From an uncultured Lachnospiraceae bacterium (lineage in GTDB: Bacteria; Bacillota; Clostridia; Lachnospirales; Lachnospiraceae), in the NCBI GenBank assembly GCA_937950565.1, contig CALFCS010000189.1, forward strand, positions 1 through 32,861: a stretch of 32,861 bases of DNA, read 5' to 3'. A model generated the notes under the pieces. That model was not told the origin of the DNA and ran no database searches. It saw nothing but the letters and a program-made list of their open reading frames with translations. The translations under genes and the position numbers were made by a program. This document shows, piece after piece, positions 1 to 9,194 of the stretch. Numbering within the stretch: position 1 is the first letter of the stretch; each line of letters opens with the position of its first letter.

Positions 1-55
1 CACAAAAACCACTTGTAAACAGCATGTGCATGTAAAGTCCTCTTAAATCATACAT
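1..55 (-). CDS. Start of an unidentified gene running off the left edge; candidate RHS immunity gene
   Basis: On the minus strand an ATG at 55-53 opens a frame that stays open to the window edge: 18 codons beginning MYDLRGLYMHML and continuing FTSGFC. A consensus AAGGAG lies at 70-65, nine bases before the ATG. The gene begins about 210 bp after the stop of the RHS gene and on the same strand, where polymorphic toxin systems normally keep the cognate immunity gene. The assignment as immunity protein is inference from position only; 18 residues are too few to recognise a family. The start is supported by the ribosome binding site, the identity is not. Confidence 0.45.
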   Translation of the reverse strand, partial: MYDLRGLYMHMLFTSGFC

Positions 56-199
56 AAATTTTTTCTCCTTTTATGTCTTTATAAGAATTTTAGGCGTTTG
101 TGAAATGCTATAAGTTGCATAAATACATATAAGATTTATCGACTTTATAATTATATGAGAATCATTTATTTTGTCCAAAAATATAAGGTATTCATTTCT

Positions 200-236
200 C
201 ATAGTAAGAATCCTAATATGTAGGATTCTTACTATG
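200..236. repeat. Perfect 16-bp inverted repeat (hairpin) after the RHS gene
   Basis: Arms at 200-215 and 221-236 are exact reverse complements, with a 5-base loop at 216-220. It lies about 30 bp past the RHS stop codon and before the next minus-strand gene. There is no U-tract on the minus-strand side, so it may be an mRNA-stabilising or attenuating hairpin, or a poor terminator. Confidence 0.6.
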
Positions 237-267
237 TTTCAATTAGAATTGTAAAATTATTTTGCAA

Positions 268-3200
268 TTACCTTTTTATAGAAAGTTTATTGCTAAATAC
301 ATTTAACACAAAAGAAACTCCTTTACGAATTCTTCTATTCCATCTTAATTCCCTATTCATTTTTTTATTAATTGTTCGCCTTGTCATCTTTTTATATGAC
401 TTTTTTTTCATCATTTTTGCTTTATAATCCCATGAATTACTTGGAGTTTTTGATGAAATAAACTTGTCAACTTTCCTTATTCCAGTATCAACAAAAACTG
501 ATTTAATTGCATTTGTTGTTACATTTGCTAAATAGGATTTTACACTAATCTTTTCTCCCTTTATGCCTTTTTCCGCAGTTTTTATTGTTTCACTGACAAA
601 TGCTCTGCTTATAGATGCTAACTTTCCAGATCCGGGAATTATAGATGTAACTCCTGCAGCAACATAGTCTCCTACTGATGACGTTGGTTTTAAAATATCA
701 AGTCCTTTTTTTCCACTTGTAATATTTTCAACTACATCACCTGCATATTGTGTAAGCAGACCAACGGCTATTTTTGTTGCTGTGACCCAAAATTCTCCTT
801 CTTCATCCCTTCTATTTACTGGATTATTATCACAATAAGCATATAGATTTTTATCCGTAAGTGCAGTTGGATTACTGGAAATTAATTCTGTATCATCCGC
901 ATTTATAAATCTTCCGACTTCCGCATCATAGTACCGGCTGTTCACATAATAAAGACCTGTCTCTTCATCCCAGTAGTAGCCTCGGTAACGGAACGGGTTC
1001 TTTGTACCTACATCTTCCTCTGAGGTATCATCCATGGAGATTTGTTTTCCCCAGCTATCATAGGTATAACTTACCACCTGAGTTCCGTTTCTGTCAAGAA
1101 GTCCGATTACATCATTCTGAATGTTATAAATATAGTAATACATTGTTCCGTTGAGATCCATGGCAAACAGCTGCCCATTTTCATCATAAATGAAGTGAAT
1201 CATGTCATGCAGGGTTTTCATGGCAAGGATATCGTTTCCATTTAGATAGTAGGTTACAATCTGCTCCGATACACCGCCATTTTTCACTGTTTTTCCAACA
1301 CGAATTCCGTCAGGACTGTATGCATAGGTGATTGTCTTTCCGGATTTGGTAAGGCTCATAAGTTCTCTTCCTTTTTTCCAGTTCATCGTCATTCCGCGGT
1401 AGGAAAGAGGATTTCCCATTGCATCGTAAGTGATGTTCTGTCCGTTATAGGAAGTCAGCTGATCTTTCCATGCTGTATTTCCATATGTATAAGAAATGGT
1501 TTTTCTTACAGTTCCGACTGTTCCGGTTACATAATTATATTCTTTTTTTGTCAGAAGATTTCCTCCGGCATCATATGCATAACAAATCGTTTTATTCAGC
1601 CATTTATTGTCTTCTCGGATAAGTCTTCCGATTCCATCGTAGTTATACGTTGCTTTTAGTACGCCATTTTCACGGATAGTCTTGATATTACCTACTTCAT
1701 CATAAGTATAGGAAAGTTTCTGACTGCCGTTTTTAATTTCTTTGGCCAGGGTAGTAGTATAACATTCCTTATTTCCCGGGACATAAGCATATTGAATATT
1801 GTAATCTTTCCCACTATTTAGATTCAGTGATTTCATTTGTAATCGTCCCATTCGGTCATAATTGATGCGGCTTAGTCTTTTTCCATCTACGTAAATGCCA
1901 TACATCAAACCTGGAAGTTCATTTTTGCTGATATCTCCATAGAGATATTTTACAGTATTTCCACTGTCATTTACTTTATGGGTTATAGATTTTATCCGGT
2001 TTTTGTCATCATAAGCAAGATGAAGTTTTTGTCCATCAGTTCTTTCCATTGCTATCAGGCGGTCAATTAAGTCGTAACGGTATTTGTATGTCACTCGATT
2101 AATCATATCGTCCTGACTGCACAGGTTATCATATTCATCATAGGTGTTTCTTAAAATATCGGTTGTTCTTGTTCCGTGTTTATGATTTTGTTCAATCAGG
2201 CGGAAATTATTGTCATACTTATTAGTAATTACATCTCCATTTGCGTAAGTGACAGATTCAAGCGGGCCGTTATGAGGAAGATAAGTATTCTTTTCCAATG
2301 TTACACTTCCTAATTTTACGGCAGTCTGATTACCGAAGCCGTCATACTCGTATCCATAAGTGAACCCGTTATGTTCGATAGAAGAAAGGCGGTCTCCACT
2401 GTCATAGCTGTATGAATTACTGATGGTTGTTCCTCCTACGTTCGCCGATACGCCAGTTAATTGGTCATTCTTTGTATTATAGGTATAATTGATAACCTGG
2501 CCTTTTGCATCTTTTACAGATGTTAGAAGGCGGTTTTTTGCATCATAAGTATTAGTAGTTTCATATCCTCTGGCATCTTTTATTTTTTTGACATTTCTTC
2601 CATCCATCGTATAGCTGAGGGAAGATTCGATAAAGTTTCCTCTGTTTTCCAGAATAAATCGTTTATTTGGTGCATATTCGGATATCGTTCCACCATTTGT
2701 TACAAGCTTTCCTCCCGCTGACCAGGAATTTCCCATAACACCCAGACCTTCGTTGCTTGCCGGATTCCAGATAGCATAAGCATATCCGACTTTGATAAAA
2801 CGGAACAACTGTGTTGCATCTCCGCTCTTATAACTATGGATGGTAATAGTCTGTCTTCCTTCATAAGTTCCCTGCCTTGCCAATACCATATCCGGTTCGG
2901 CAGCCAGATGGATAGAATAATCTCCTGAACTATTTTCTTTTTTTAGGAAAAAACATTGTTTTATACTTCCGCTATAGTAATTCTGTTCCAGAATTCTTCC
3001 ATCTGAAGGATTTGTTAAAACAGTATCCAGATACTGGCCGCTGTGATATGCACGGATAGAGAAAACACTTCCTTCTTCCGGGAAATCTGTGAGTTCTCCC
3101 ATATCTGCCGGCTCAAAATACCATTTTTGTCGGTCGTAGGTGTCGTTTGCTCCCCACAATGTTACAGCTGCTCCATTGGTTGTAGAGTTAGCTGCATTTG

Positions 3201-6200
3201 TAAGACATCGCTTGTCTTTTGAGCATTTTGCCAGAATCTGATAATCACTATTTTCAGACATTTTTAATTTAAATTTCTGTGCGTCTGAATGGTCTCTCGT
3301 TGCAATCTGTATCACAGTTCCGTCTACATTTTTTCCACTTTGTACTGTAAGTGCAAGAGACTGTGCATACATAGGTATTAAACTGATGTAACCTTGTCCT
3401 ACGTCGACTACTTTCCATTTCTGAGCATTATGGTTTGTAAATTCCTGCAGCTGCATGGCAGTTCCTGAGGCAGTTCCGTTTCCGGCTGCATTCAGATATT
3501 TTCCAGATACTTTTTCCCGTATATAATAGGACCTTCCCGGAGTGACTGCAGGATGTTTTCTTTCTGCGTTTGCGATTGTCCGCAGTGGATTTCCATTTAC
3601 GCTGTATTCAAACCGATAAGTTATTTCTTCTGAACTTGCTGCACTTTTTAATCTCTGTTTATAATCATATCCATAATCAAAAGATGCTCCGGTAATATCC
3701 ATCATTTTGGATAAATTTCCATTTTTATCATGACTGAAACCAGATTTTTCGGCAGCTGATTTTGCTGAAATCAGATTTCCATCGTCATCATATACATAAC
3801 TCTGTGCATCATCACGGATAATCTGGATTCCGTCAAAATACGCATTATTGGCATTATTTCCATAAAAGATATGGAACAGGATAGCTGTAAATTTTTTATT
3901 TGTGTCAGATTGTTTGTCATCCGGACTAATTGTTTTACTTACAAACTGCCAGTCTTCTGAATAAGGATTAAACGGGATATTTTCCCATTTTGTTGTACCA
4001 TCTTCATATCGGAATCCAACTGTCATGCCAAACTCTTTTTCCGGAATGCCTTTTCCCTTTGCCCAGCCACTGACATTAAAAATATCTTTTTCTGTTCCAT
4101 TAATTGGAATTTCCTTCCAGAATCCTTTTCTTTTATCTGGTTCTCCATGAATTTGAAGGGAATACTGTCCATATTTGGAGGTTCCGTAGATTCTTCCATC
4201 TGCCAATGTGGCAGAATTAGTCTCAATTCCGGTAAAGGTATCTGGTACGGTTTCTGAGCTTGAAGATGCTATCTCAAAATTACCGTTTTCCATTAGGTTA
4301 AATTTATTTGCCTGTCTTCCTTCTTCCAATTGGAAACACGTCATATAAGCAGTTCCGGATGCATTTGCCAAAGAGCCGATTATGGCTGCCCTTTTATAAG
4401 TACTACTTAACGTAAAGGTTACTGTTTCTCTCTGCCATCCTCCATCAATTTCCGAGTCTGTGGCTTTTTTGATTCCATAAGAATGAGCCAGTGTAGTTGT
4501 ACTTCCGTCAGCTTTTATTCCCATAATTGTGAGTCCTAAACTTCCAGTTCCAGACATACTTTCTGCTTTCATATATGCAGAAGCTGTGTAGGTTCCCGGT
4601 GAAAGTTCTACAATCTGCTGTACACCAGAGGCGCTGGATTCTGTCTTTGGCCGTGTTACTTTAACGGAACGGCTTCCAATATATCCCATATTCGTAACTA
4701 CATTCACTTGACTTGTATCCATTGCATATTTTGCCCAATGATTCAAACCATCTTCCGTTGTCCTGTCTTCAAAACGAGTATTTTTCATATAATTATGGAT
4801 ACTTTTCATAGTACTGCCCTGTTCACTTAGGCGGTTATTTTTCTGTCCTTCTTTGTAGTATCCATAACTTGCACCATTTCCATCCTGGTCTACGACGCAG
4901 ACCGGGCGTCCGCTGCTGTCAAATTGATAGGTATAAACTTTATTGTCTGCTATGTTTTTCAAGTCTCCGTCTATACCAGGTTCTTCAAATACAGTCATAT
5001 TCCCATTTTTATAAGAAATCTTAATCTCCTGTCCTTTGTTACTGTCTACTTTTCCTCCACTTTTCCATTCTGTGATAGTTGCTACACGCATAACTTTGCA
5101 GTCTTCCTGATAGGTATAATCCATTTCGTAATTATCCGGCGCCTTCACGTACATCAACATATGGTCGCTGTACTGATACCAGCTGCGTTTATTATCCGGA
5201 TAAGTGATATTACGGAGATTATAATTCTCATATGCATAGTAAGTAACACGTCCGGCATCATCTACGATATTTGTCAATTCTCCGTTTTCGCCATAGTTGA
5301 GAGAAATGACTGCTCCTGTAGCATCTTTTATCTGCACCAGACGATCTCCATATGCATCTGGACTGTAGATATATTCGATTTCATTTCCACTTGTATCTAT
5401 TTCTTTTGCAATAAATCCGTCTTTTCGGAAAATCATCTGATACTTGTCTTTTGTCTCCATAATCATATAAGAAGAATTGTCAGAAGAAGAAGTCTGGGTA
5501 ATGATAAGTCCAATTCCGTCTTCATCCTTCCACTTATTTTCATCTGAAGTATCTTTGTAAAAATAATGGCTTGTTCCATCTTCATCTACATATACATATG
5601 GAAAATCCTTGATTCCAGACGAATACAGCTGTTTATGTGCAGAAAGTCTCCAGCCATATCCAACACGCAGCCATTCATTTCTTTTTGATAAGTTATACAC
5701 ATGACTGACACTGGCTGGCATCAGAGTTCCACTTGTCGTAACATCCGGGTGGATAAATACAAGATTTCCATTAAAATCATTCACGTATCCGATTCCGGCT
5801 CTTCCTACGCTCTGGTCATGGTAGCTGTAATAATCTTCTAATCCATTTGCATCCCGGTAATAGAACATTCCGGACGGATACATATCTGTCGTAATTCCAC
5901 CTCCTGTAGAATGGTCAGAAGATAAAAATGTTGCATCAGAGTGGATTTTTTCATCATACATTTTCAGCATAATTCCATAATTATTTCCTGTGTTATACCA
6001 CTTTCTTACAAGCTTTGTAACATGAAGCTGTTTTGGCACAATACTGCTACCGACTTTATCCATCTTTGCATAATCAAGTATTTCTGCTTCGTGCGGTTTC
6101 TGGTTATTCCAGGTAAGGGTTCCTTCTGTCCAGTCTTCCTTTACTTCATGGGCAGTTACATAGAATGGTTTTCTTTCATAAGAAGAAAATGTGTACTGCC

Positions 6201-7263
6201 AGATACAAAGGATTGCATCGTAAAGAACTGCTCCTTGCGGAAGAGACGGAAGTTCTGTAAATTTTAAAAAGCTTCGGCATTTTCCATAGGAATCACTGTT
6301 TCCTACACAGAAGGAGCCATAGGTTGAGGAAACACCTTCATTTGGCTGTTTTTCACGTACAAATGTATCCATGATTTTTTTCGAATTTTTGGATGTTTCC
6401 ATGTTCGGGTCAATTACAACCGGATATTGTCTTTCCTCTGCAAGCAGCCATTCTTTATCTGCTTTAATCGTAAGAAGAGTTTCTTCATTAGATACATTTT
6501 CTGCTTCATAGTGAACCTGTCCGCAGTAGATACCTGACGCATCATACATACAAGGTTTACCCAGACTGTAAATTACTTCTTCCTTTTTTCCTTTTTCATA
6601 AAATGCAATATTTCCTGATTTTTCCAAACACAGGTCCAGCTTTTTATGATTAATACGGAAAGATATGGCTTCTTTTGCTGCATCCTTACATTTTAAAATG
6701 ATATTTTCTTTCAGGCGGTCACTTTCCAGCAAATATTCAAGATCAACACCTTCTTTGATATCTTCGTAAATACCACCGCTTCTCAGATGAGGTATTTTTA
6801 CGAATTTCTGATTTTGTTTTTGAATATCCTGAGCTGCATCATGGAAAGCATCTTCATTTGAAGATTCAGACGCAGGTATATAAACCGTAAAATCCTTTTT
6901 CTCTTTCTTGTCGCTCTTTTTATCATCTTCCATGCACCAGGATATTTTGTGATTCTTTTTCTGAACCGTAACCAGTTTTTTTGATTTTGATTTTTTTGCA
7001 AATTTTACCTTTAAACTGGATTTTTTATTCTGATAACCAGACTCTTCTGTATTTTCTTCCTGAAGCTGATTATCAATTTCCTTCCACTGTCCATCTTCCT
7101 TATAATGGACTGGAAATGGATAGATGGCCGCAACACCACCGTGATTTTCTGTAAGAAAATATTTGGCATTTTCTTCTCTTTTTTCTGTTAATTCTGTTAA
7201 AATTTTTGATTCTTTTTCTTTTACCGGAGCTTCCGGCATGTTTTTAATTGTTTTGTTATTCAT
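268..7263 (-). CDS. RHS/YD-repeat polymorphic toxin protein with DNRLRE and ricin-type lectin domains
   Basis: A 2331-residue protein. The layout I read is: a lysine/glutamate-rich N-terminus; a DNRLRE-like domain (about 295-445, beginning TFVREKQPN); RHS/YD repeats from about 480 to 860; jelly-roll-like carbohydrate-binding stretches (about 870-1160); two ricin-B-like trefoils (about 1240-1540, with repeated QKW and QKF motifs); a second YD block (about 1545-2080); and the RHS core closing with NPFRYRGYYWDEETGLYYV and GRFINADD at 2116-2123. The last ~175 residues are unrelated, AT-rich in DNA and very basic at the end, as expected for a swappable toxin tip whose fold I do not recognise. RHS barrels encapsulate such tips. 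No signal peptide is visible at the chosen start (AAGGAGA 7-10 bases upstream; a second ATG lies 7 bases earlier but out of frame). It is likely a contact-dependent antagonism protein; the export route is unclear. Confidence 0.9.
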   Translation of the reverse strand: MNNKTIKNMPEAPVKEKESKILTELTEKREENAKYFLTENHGGVAAIYPFPVHYKEDGQWKEIDNQLQEENTEESGYQNKKSSLKVKFAKKSKSKKLVTVQKKNHKISWCMEDDKKSDKKEKKDFTVYIPASESSNEDAFHDAAQDIQKQNQKFVKIPHLRSGGIYEDIKEGVDLEYLLESDRLKENIILKCKDAAKEAISFRINHKKLDLCLEKSGNIAFYEKGKKEEVIYSLGKPCMYDASGIYCGQVHYEAENVSNEETLLTIKADKEWLLAEERQYPVVIDPNMETSKNSKKIMDTFVREKQPNEGVSSTYGSFCVGNSDSYGKCRSFLKFTELPSLPQGAVLYDAILCIWQYTFSSYERKPFYVTAHEVKEDWTEGTLTWNNQKPHEAEILDYAKMDKVGSSIVPKQLHVTKLVRKWYNTGNNYGIMLKMYDEKIHSDATFLSSDHSTGGGITTDMYPSGMFYYRDANGLEDYYSYHDQSVGRAGIGYVNDFNGNLVFIHPDVTTSGTLMPASVSHVYNLSKRNEWLRVGYGWRLSAHKQLYSSGIKDFPYVYVDEDGTSHYFYKDTSDENKWKDEDGIGLIITQTSSSDNSSYMIMETKDKYQMIFRKDGFIAKEIDTSGNEIEYIYSPDAYGDRLVQIKDATGAVISLNYGENGELTNIVDDAGRVTYYAYENYNLRNITYPDNKRSWYQYSDHMLMYVKAPDNYEMDYTYQEDCKVMRVATITEWKSGGKVDSNKGQEIKISYKNGNMTVFEEPGIDGDLKNIADNKVYTYQFDSSGRPVCVVDQDGNGASYGYYKEGQKNNRLSEQGSTMKSIHNYMKNTRFEDRTTEDGLNHWAKYAMDTSQVNVVTNMGYIGSRSVKVTRPKTESSASGVQQIVELSPGTYTASAYMKAESMSGTGSLGLTIMGIKADGSTTTLAHSYGIKKATDSEIDGGWQRETVTFTLSSTYKRAAIIGSLANASGTAYMTCFQLEEGRQANKFNLMENGNFEIASSSSETVPDTFTGIETNSATLADGRIYGTSKYGQYSLQIHGEPDKRKGFWKEIPINGTEKDIFNVSGWAKGKGIPEKEFGMTVGFRYEDGTTKWENIPFNPYSEDWQFVSKTISPDDKQSDTNKKFTAILFHIFYGNNANNAYFDGIQIIRDDAQSYVYDDDGNLISAKSAAEKSGFSHDKNGNLSKMMDITGASFDYGYDYKQRLKSAASSEEITYRFEYSVNGNPLRTIANAERKHPAVTPGRSYYIREKVSGKYLNAAGNGTASGTAMQLQEFTNHNAQKWKVVDVGQGYISLIPMYAQSLALTVQSGKNVDGTVIQIATRDHSDAQKFKLKMSENSDYQILAKCSKDKRCLTNAANSTTNGAAVTLWGANDTYDRQKWYFEPADMGELTDFPEEGSVFSIRAYHSGQYLDTVLTNPSDGRILEQNYYSGSIKQCFFLKKENSSGDYSIHLAAEPDMVLARQGTYEGRQTITIHSYKSGDATQLFRFIKVGYAYAIWNPASNEGLGVMGNSWSAGGKLVTNGGTISEYAPNKRFILENRGNFIESSLSYTMDGRNVKKIKDARGYETTNTYDAKNRLLTSVKDAKGQVINYTYNTKNDQLTGVSANVGGTTISNSYSYDSGDRLSSIEHNGFTYGYEYDGFGNQTAVKLGSVTLEKNTYLPHNGPLESVTYANGDVITNKYDNNFRLIEQNHKHGTRTTDILRNTYDEYDNLCSQDDMINRVTYKYRYDLIDRLIAMERTDGQKLHLAYDDKNRIKSITHKVNDSGNTVKYLYGDISKNELPGLMYGIYVDGKRLSRINYDRMGRLQMKSLNLNSGKDYNIQYAYVPGNKECYTTTLAKEIKNGSQKLSYTYDEVGNIKTIRENGVLKATYNYDGIGRLIREDNKWLNKTICYAYDAGGNLLTKKEYNYVTGTVGTVRKTISYTYGNTAWKDQLTSYNGQNITYDAMGNPLSYRGMTMNWKKGRELMSLTKSGKTITYAYSPDGIRVGKTVKNGGVSEQIVTYYLNGNDILAMKTLHDMIHFIYDENGQLFAMDLNGTMYYYIYNIQNDVIGLLDRNGTQVVSYTYDSWGKQISMDDTSEEDVGTKNPFRYRGYYWDEETGLYYVNSRYYDAEVGRFINADDTELISSNPTALTDKNLYAYCDNNPVNRRDEEGEFWVTATKIAVGLLTQYAGDVVENITSGKKGLDILKPTSSVGDYVAAGVTSIIPGSGKLASISRAFVSETIKTAEKGIKGEKISVKSYLANVTTNAIKSVFVDTGIRKVDKFISSKTPSNSWDYKAKMMKKKSYKKMTRRTINKKMNRELRWNRRIRKGVSFVLNVFSNKLSIKR

Positions 7264-7492
7264 TTTTCATTCTCCTTTTTTCTTTGTTGTTTTTGGGTAG
7301 GACATAGTAAAGTTTGAAAGAACTACATCCTGAATTAATGTTTTCAAAGTCTTCCGGAAGCTTTGTTTTTGATTACTATATTCAGACACCGAAGGCCAGC
7401 CGGATAAAAAACAATTTGACAACTCTTCTGTAAAATGGTATATTCTTTACAGAACAAATGTTTCTTTACTGAATTTCGTAATCTTTAATCAT

Positions 7493-7521
7493 ATATTATA
7501 TGGTAATCCGTATATTGTCAA
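7493..7521 (-). promoter_or_regulatory. Probable promoter of the RHS gene
   Basis: On the minus strand a perfect -35 TTGACA (7521-7516) is followed by TATAAT (7500-7495) at 15 bp, or TAATAT (7498-7493) at 17 bp. The transcript would have a leader of about 225 nt before the RHS start. Confidence 0.5.
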
Positions 7522-7682
7522 GAATTTTTTTACGTAAATCCGTATTTTTTTTATTCTATTTATATATTTCCTTTTTATAATATTGAGAAAATGGTGTTAC
7601 ATTGAAAGAATTAATGTTACAATAGAATTTGTTATTAAGAGAGTATCTTAGTGGTTGTCGTCTTTATAAAATGTTGGAGGCA

Positions 7683-7737
7683 AAAGATACCATATGGATT
7701 GTTCCGTACTTCATACTCTCACAATCCTGGTATCTTT
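7683..7737 (+). repeat. Long bulged hairpin in the mnmE leader
   Basis: AAAGATACCA (7683-7692) pairs with TGGTATCTTT (7728-7737), and GGATTGT (7696-7702) pairs with ACAATCC (7721-7727). This gives 17 paired positions with a 3-base bulge and an 18-base loop. It lies 47 bp before the mnmE start. It could be the remnant of an upstream terminator or a leader structure; no clear U-tract follows. Confidence 0.5.
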
Positions 7738-7784
7738 ATATAGTAGTAGAAAAATATTTAAAATAAGTAGTAGAGAGGAAGCAT

Positions 7785-9194
7785 ATGGAGTATTCAGGTA
7801 CGATTGCAGCGATATCAACAGCTATGAGTCCCTCTGGAATCGGTATTGTAAGAATGACCGGTGAGCAGGCCATCGATATTGCTGACAGAGTTTATAAAGG
7901 AAAAAATGATAAAAAGCTCGCGCAGCAGGCATCACATACTATTCATTATGGATATGTGATGGATGGACAGGATATGATTGATGAAGTGCTTGTCATGCTT
8001 ATGAAAGGGCCACACAGTTACACAGGAGAGGATACGATAGAGATTAACTGTCATGGTGGTATGTATGTTGTTAAGCGTGTGTTGGAAACTTTGATTAAAT
8101 ATGGCGCCCGTCCTGCAGAACCTGGCGAATTTACAAAGAGGGCATTTTTGAATGGCCGTCTGGATCTTTCACAGGCTGAGGCGGTGGGAGATTTGATTTC
8201 TTCAAAAAATGAATACGCCCTTAAAAGTTCTATTGGTCAATTAAAAGGTAATATAAAAAATAAAATTAATGACATAAGAAATGAAATAATTTACCATACG
8301 GCATTTATCGAAACGGCGCTTGACGACCCGGAACATATAAGTGTTGATGGTTATGGAGAAAAATTGAAGCTTGTAGTAGATGAATTAATGCAGGAAATCT
8401 TGCATCTCTTATCTACTTATAATAATGGAAGAATTATAAAAGAGGGTATCAAGACAGTAATTGTCGGTAAGCCGAATGCAGGAAAGTCTTCTCTTCTTAA
8501 TGTACTTATTGGAGAAGAACGTGCGATTGTTACAGATATAGCTGGAACGACGAGAGATGTACTTGAAGAACATGTAAGTCTTCAGGGCATATCACTTAAT
8601 ATAATTGATACGGCAGGAATTAGAAATACAGAAGATGTTGTTGAAAAGATTGGTGTGGATAAAGCAAAAAGCCATGCAGAATCAGCAGATTTGATCATAT
8701 GCGTAATAGATTCTTCGATACCGCTTGATGAGAATGATGATGAGATTTTTATGATGATTAAGGAAAAGCCGTCAATTATATTGCTAAATAAATCGGATTT
8801 AGATATGATAGTAACGAAAGAAGACATCCAAAAAAGATATTTTGCATTAAATCCTGCAAAAAACGGAGATGATATGGTTCCTGTTATTGAAATTTCAGTG
8901 GTGAAAAACCAGGGAATCCTTGAATTAGAAGGAATTCTTAAGGATATGTTTTATGAAGGAAATCTTTCATTTAATGATGAAATCTATATAACAAACATCC
9001 GTCATAAGACTGCGCTTCAGGATGCGTATGAATCTCTGAAGAAAGTAAATGAGAGCATTGATGCAGGAATGCCGGAAGATTTTTATTCGATTGATCTTTT
9101 GGATGCTTATGAAGCACTTGGAAGTATTACAGGCGAAACGATAGGAGAAGATTTGGTTAATGAGATATTCAGCAAATTCTGTATGGGAAAATAA
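7785..9194 (+). CDS. mnmE: tRNA uridine-34 5-carboxymethylaminomethyl modification GTPase MnmE
   Basis: A 469-residue protein, the usual length for MnmE (TrmE). With MnmG it modifies the wobble uridine of tRNAs that read split codon boxes, using methylene-tetrahydrofolate, GTP and FAD. Visible features are the N-terminal folate-binding domain (from SGTIAAISTAMSPSGIGIVR), an embedded Ras-like G domain with G1 GKPNAGKSS near residue 228, the TTRD switch, DTAG and NKSD motifs, and the C-terminal CMGK (the CxGK cysteine needed for chemistry). A GAGAGGAAG Shine-Dalgarno precedes the ATG. Its 3' end overlaps mnmG by 35 bp, so translation is probably coupled. The gene is complete. Confidence 0.97.
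   Translation: MEYSGTIAAISTAMSPSGIGIVRMTGEQAIDIADRVYKGKNDKKLAQQASHTIHYGYVMDGQDMIDEVLVMLMKGPHSYTGEDTIEINCHGGMYVVKRVLETLIKYGARPAEPGEFTKRAFLNGRLDLSQAEAVGDLISSKNEYALKSSIGQLKGNIKNKINDIRNEIIYHTAFIETALDDPEHISVDGYGEKLKLVVDELMQEILHLLSTYNNGRIIKEGIKTVIVGKPNAGKSSLLNVLIGEERAIVTDIAGTTRDVLEEHVSLQGISLNIIDTAGIRNTEDVVEKIGVDKAKSHAESADLIICVIDSSIPLDENDDEIFMMIKEKPSIILLNKSDLDMIVTKEDIQKRYFALNPAKNGDDMVPVIEISVVKNQGILELEGILKDMFYEGNLSFNDEIYITNIRHKTALQDAYESLKKVNESIDAGMPEDFYSIDLLDAYEALGSITGETIGEDLVNEIFSKFCMGK

Larger units (their letters stand above)
7264..7784. other. 521-bp divergent intergenic region between the RHS gene and mnmE
   Basis: It holds no convincing gene. It contains the RHS promoter on the minus strand, a ~225-nt RHS leader, an AT-rich stretch with a repeated ATCCGTAT motif (around 7504-7514 and 7538-7545), a weak plus-strand promoter candidate for mnmE (TTGAAA at 7602-7607 with TAGAAT at 7623-7628, only 15 bp apart) and a long hairpin at 7683-7737. 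In related genomes mnmE usually follows jag; jag is not in this window. Confidence 0.6.

Noticed and set aside
4924..5547. 207-codon plus-strand frame opposite the RHS gene
   Set aside because: Ile/Phe/Cys-rich antisense of the YD repeats; no family features.
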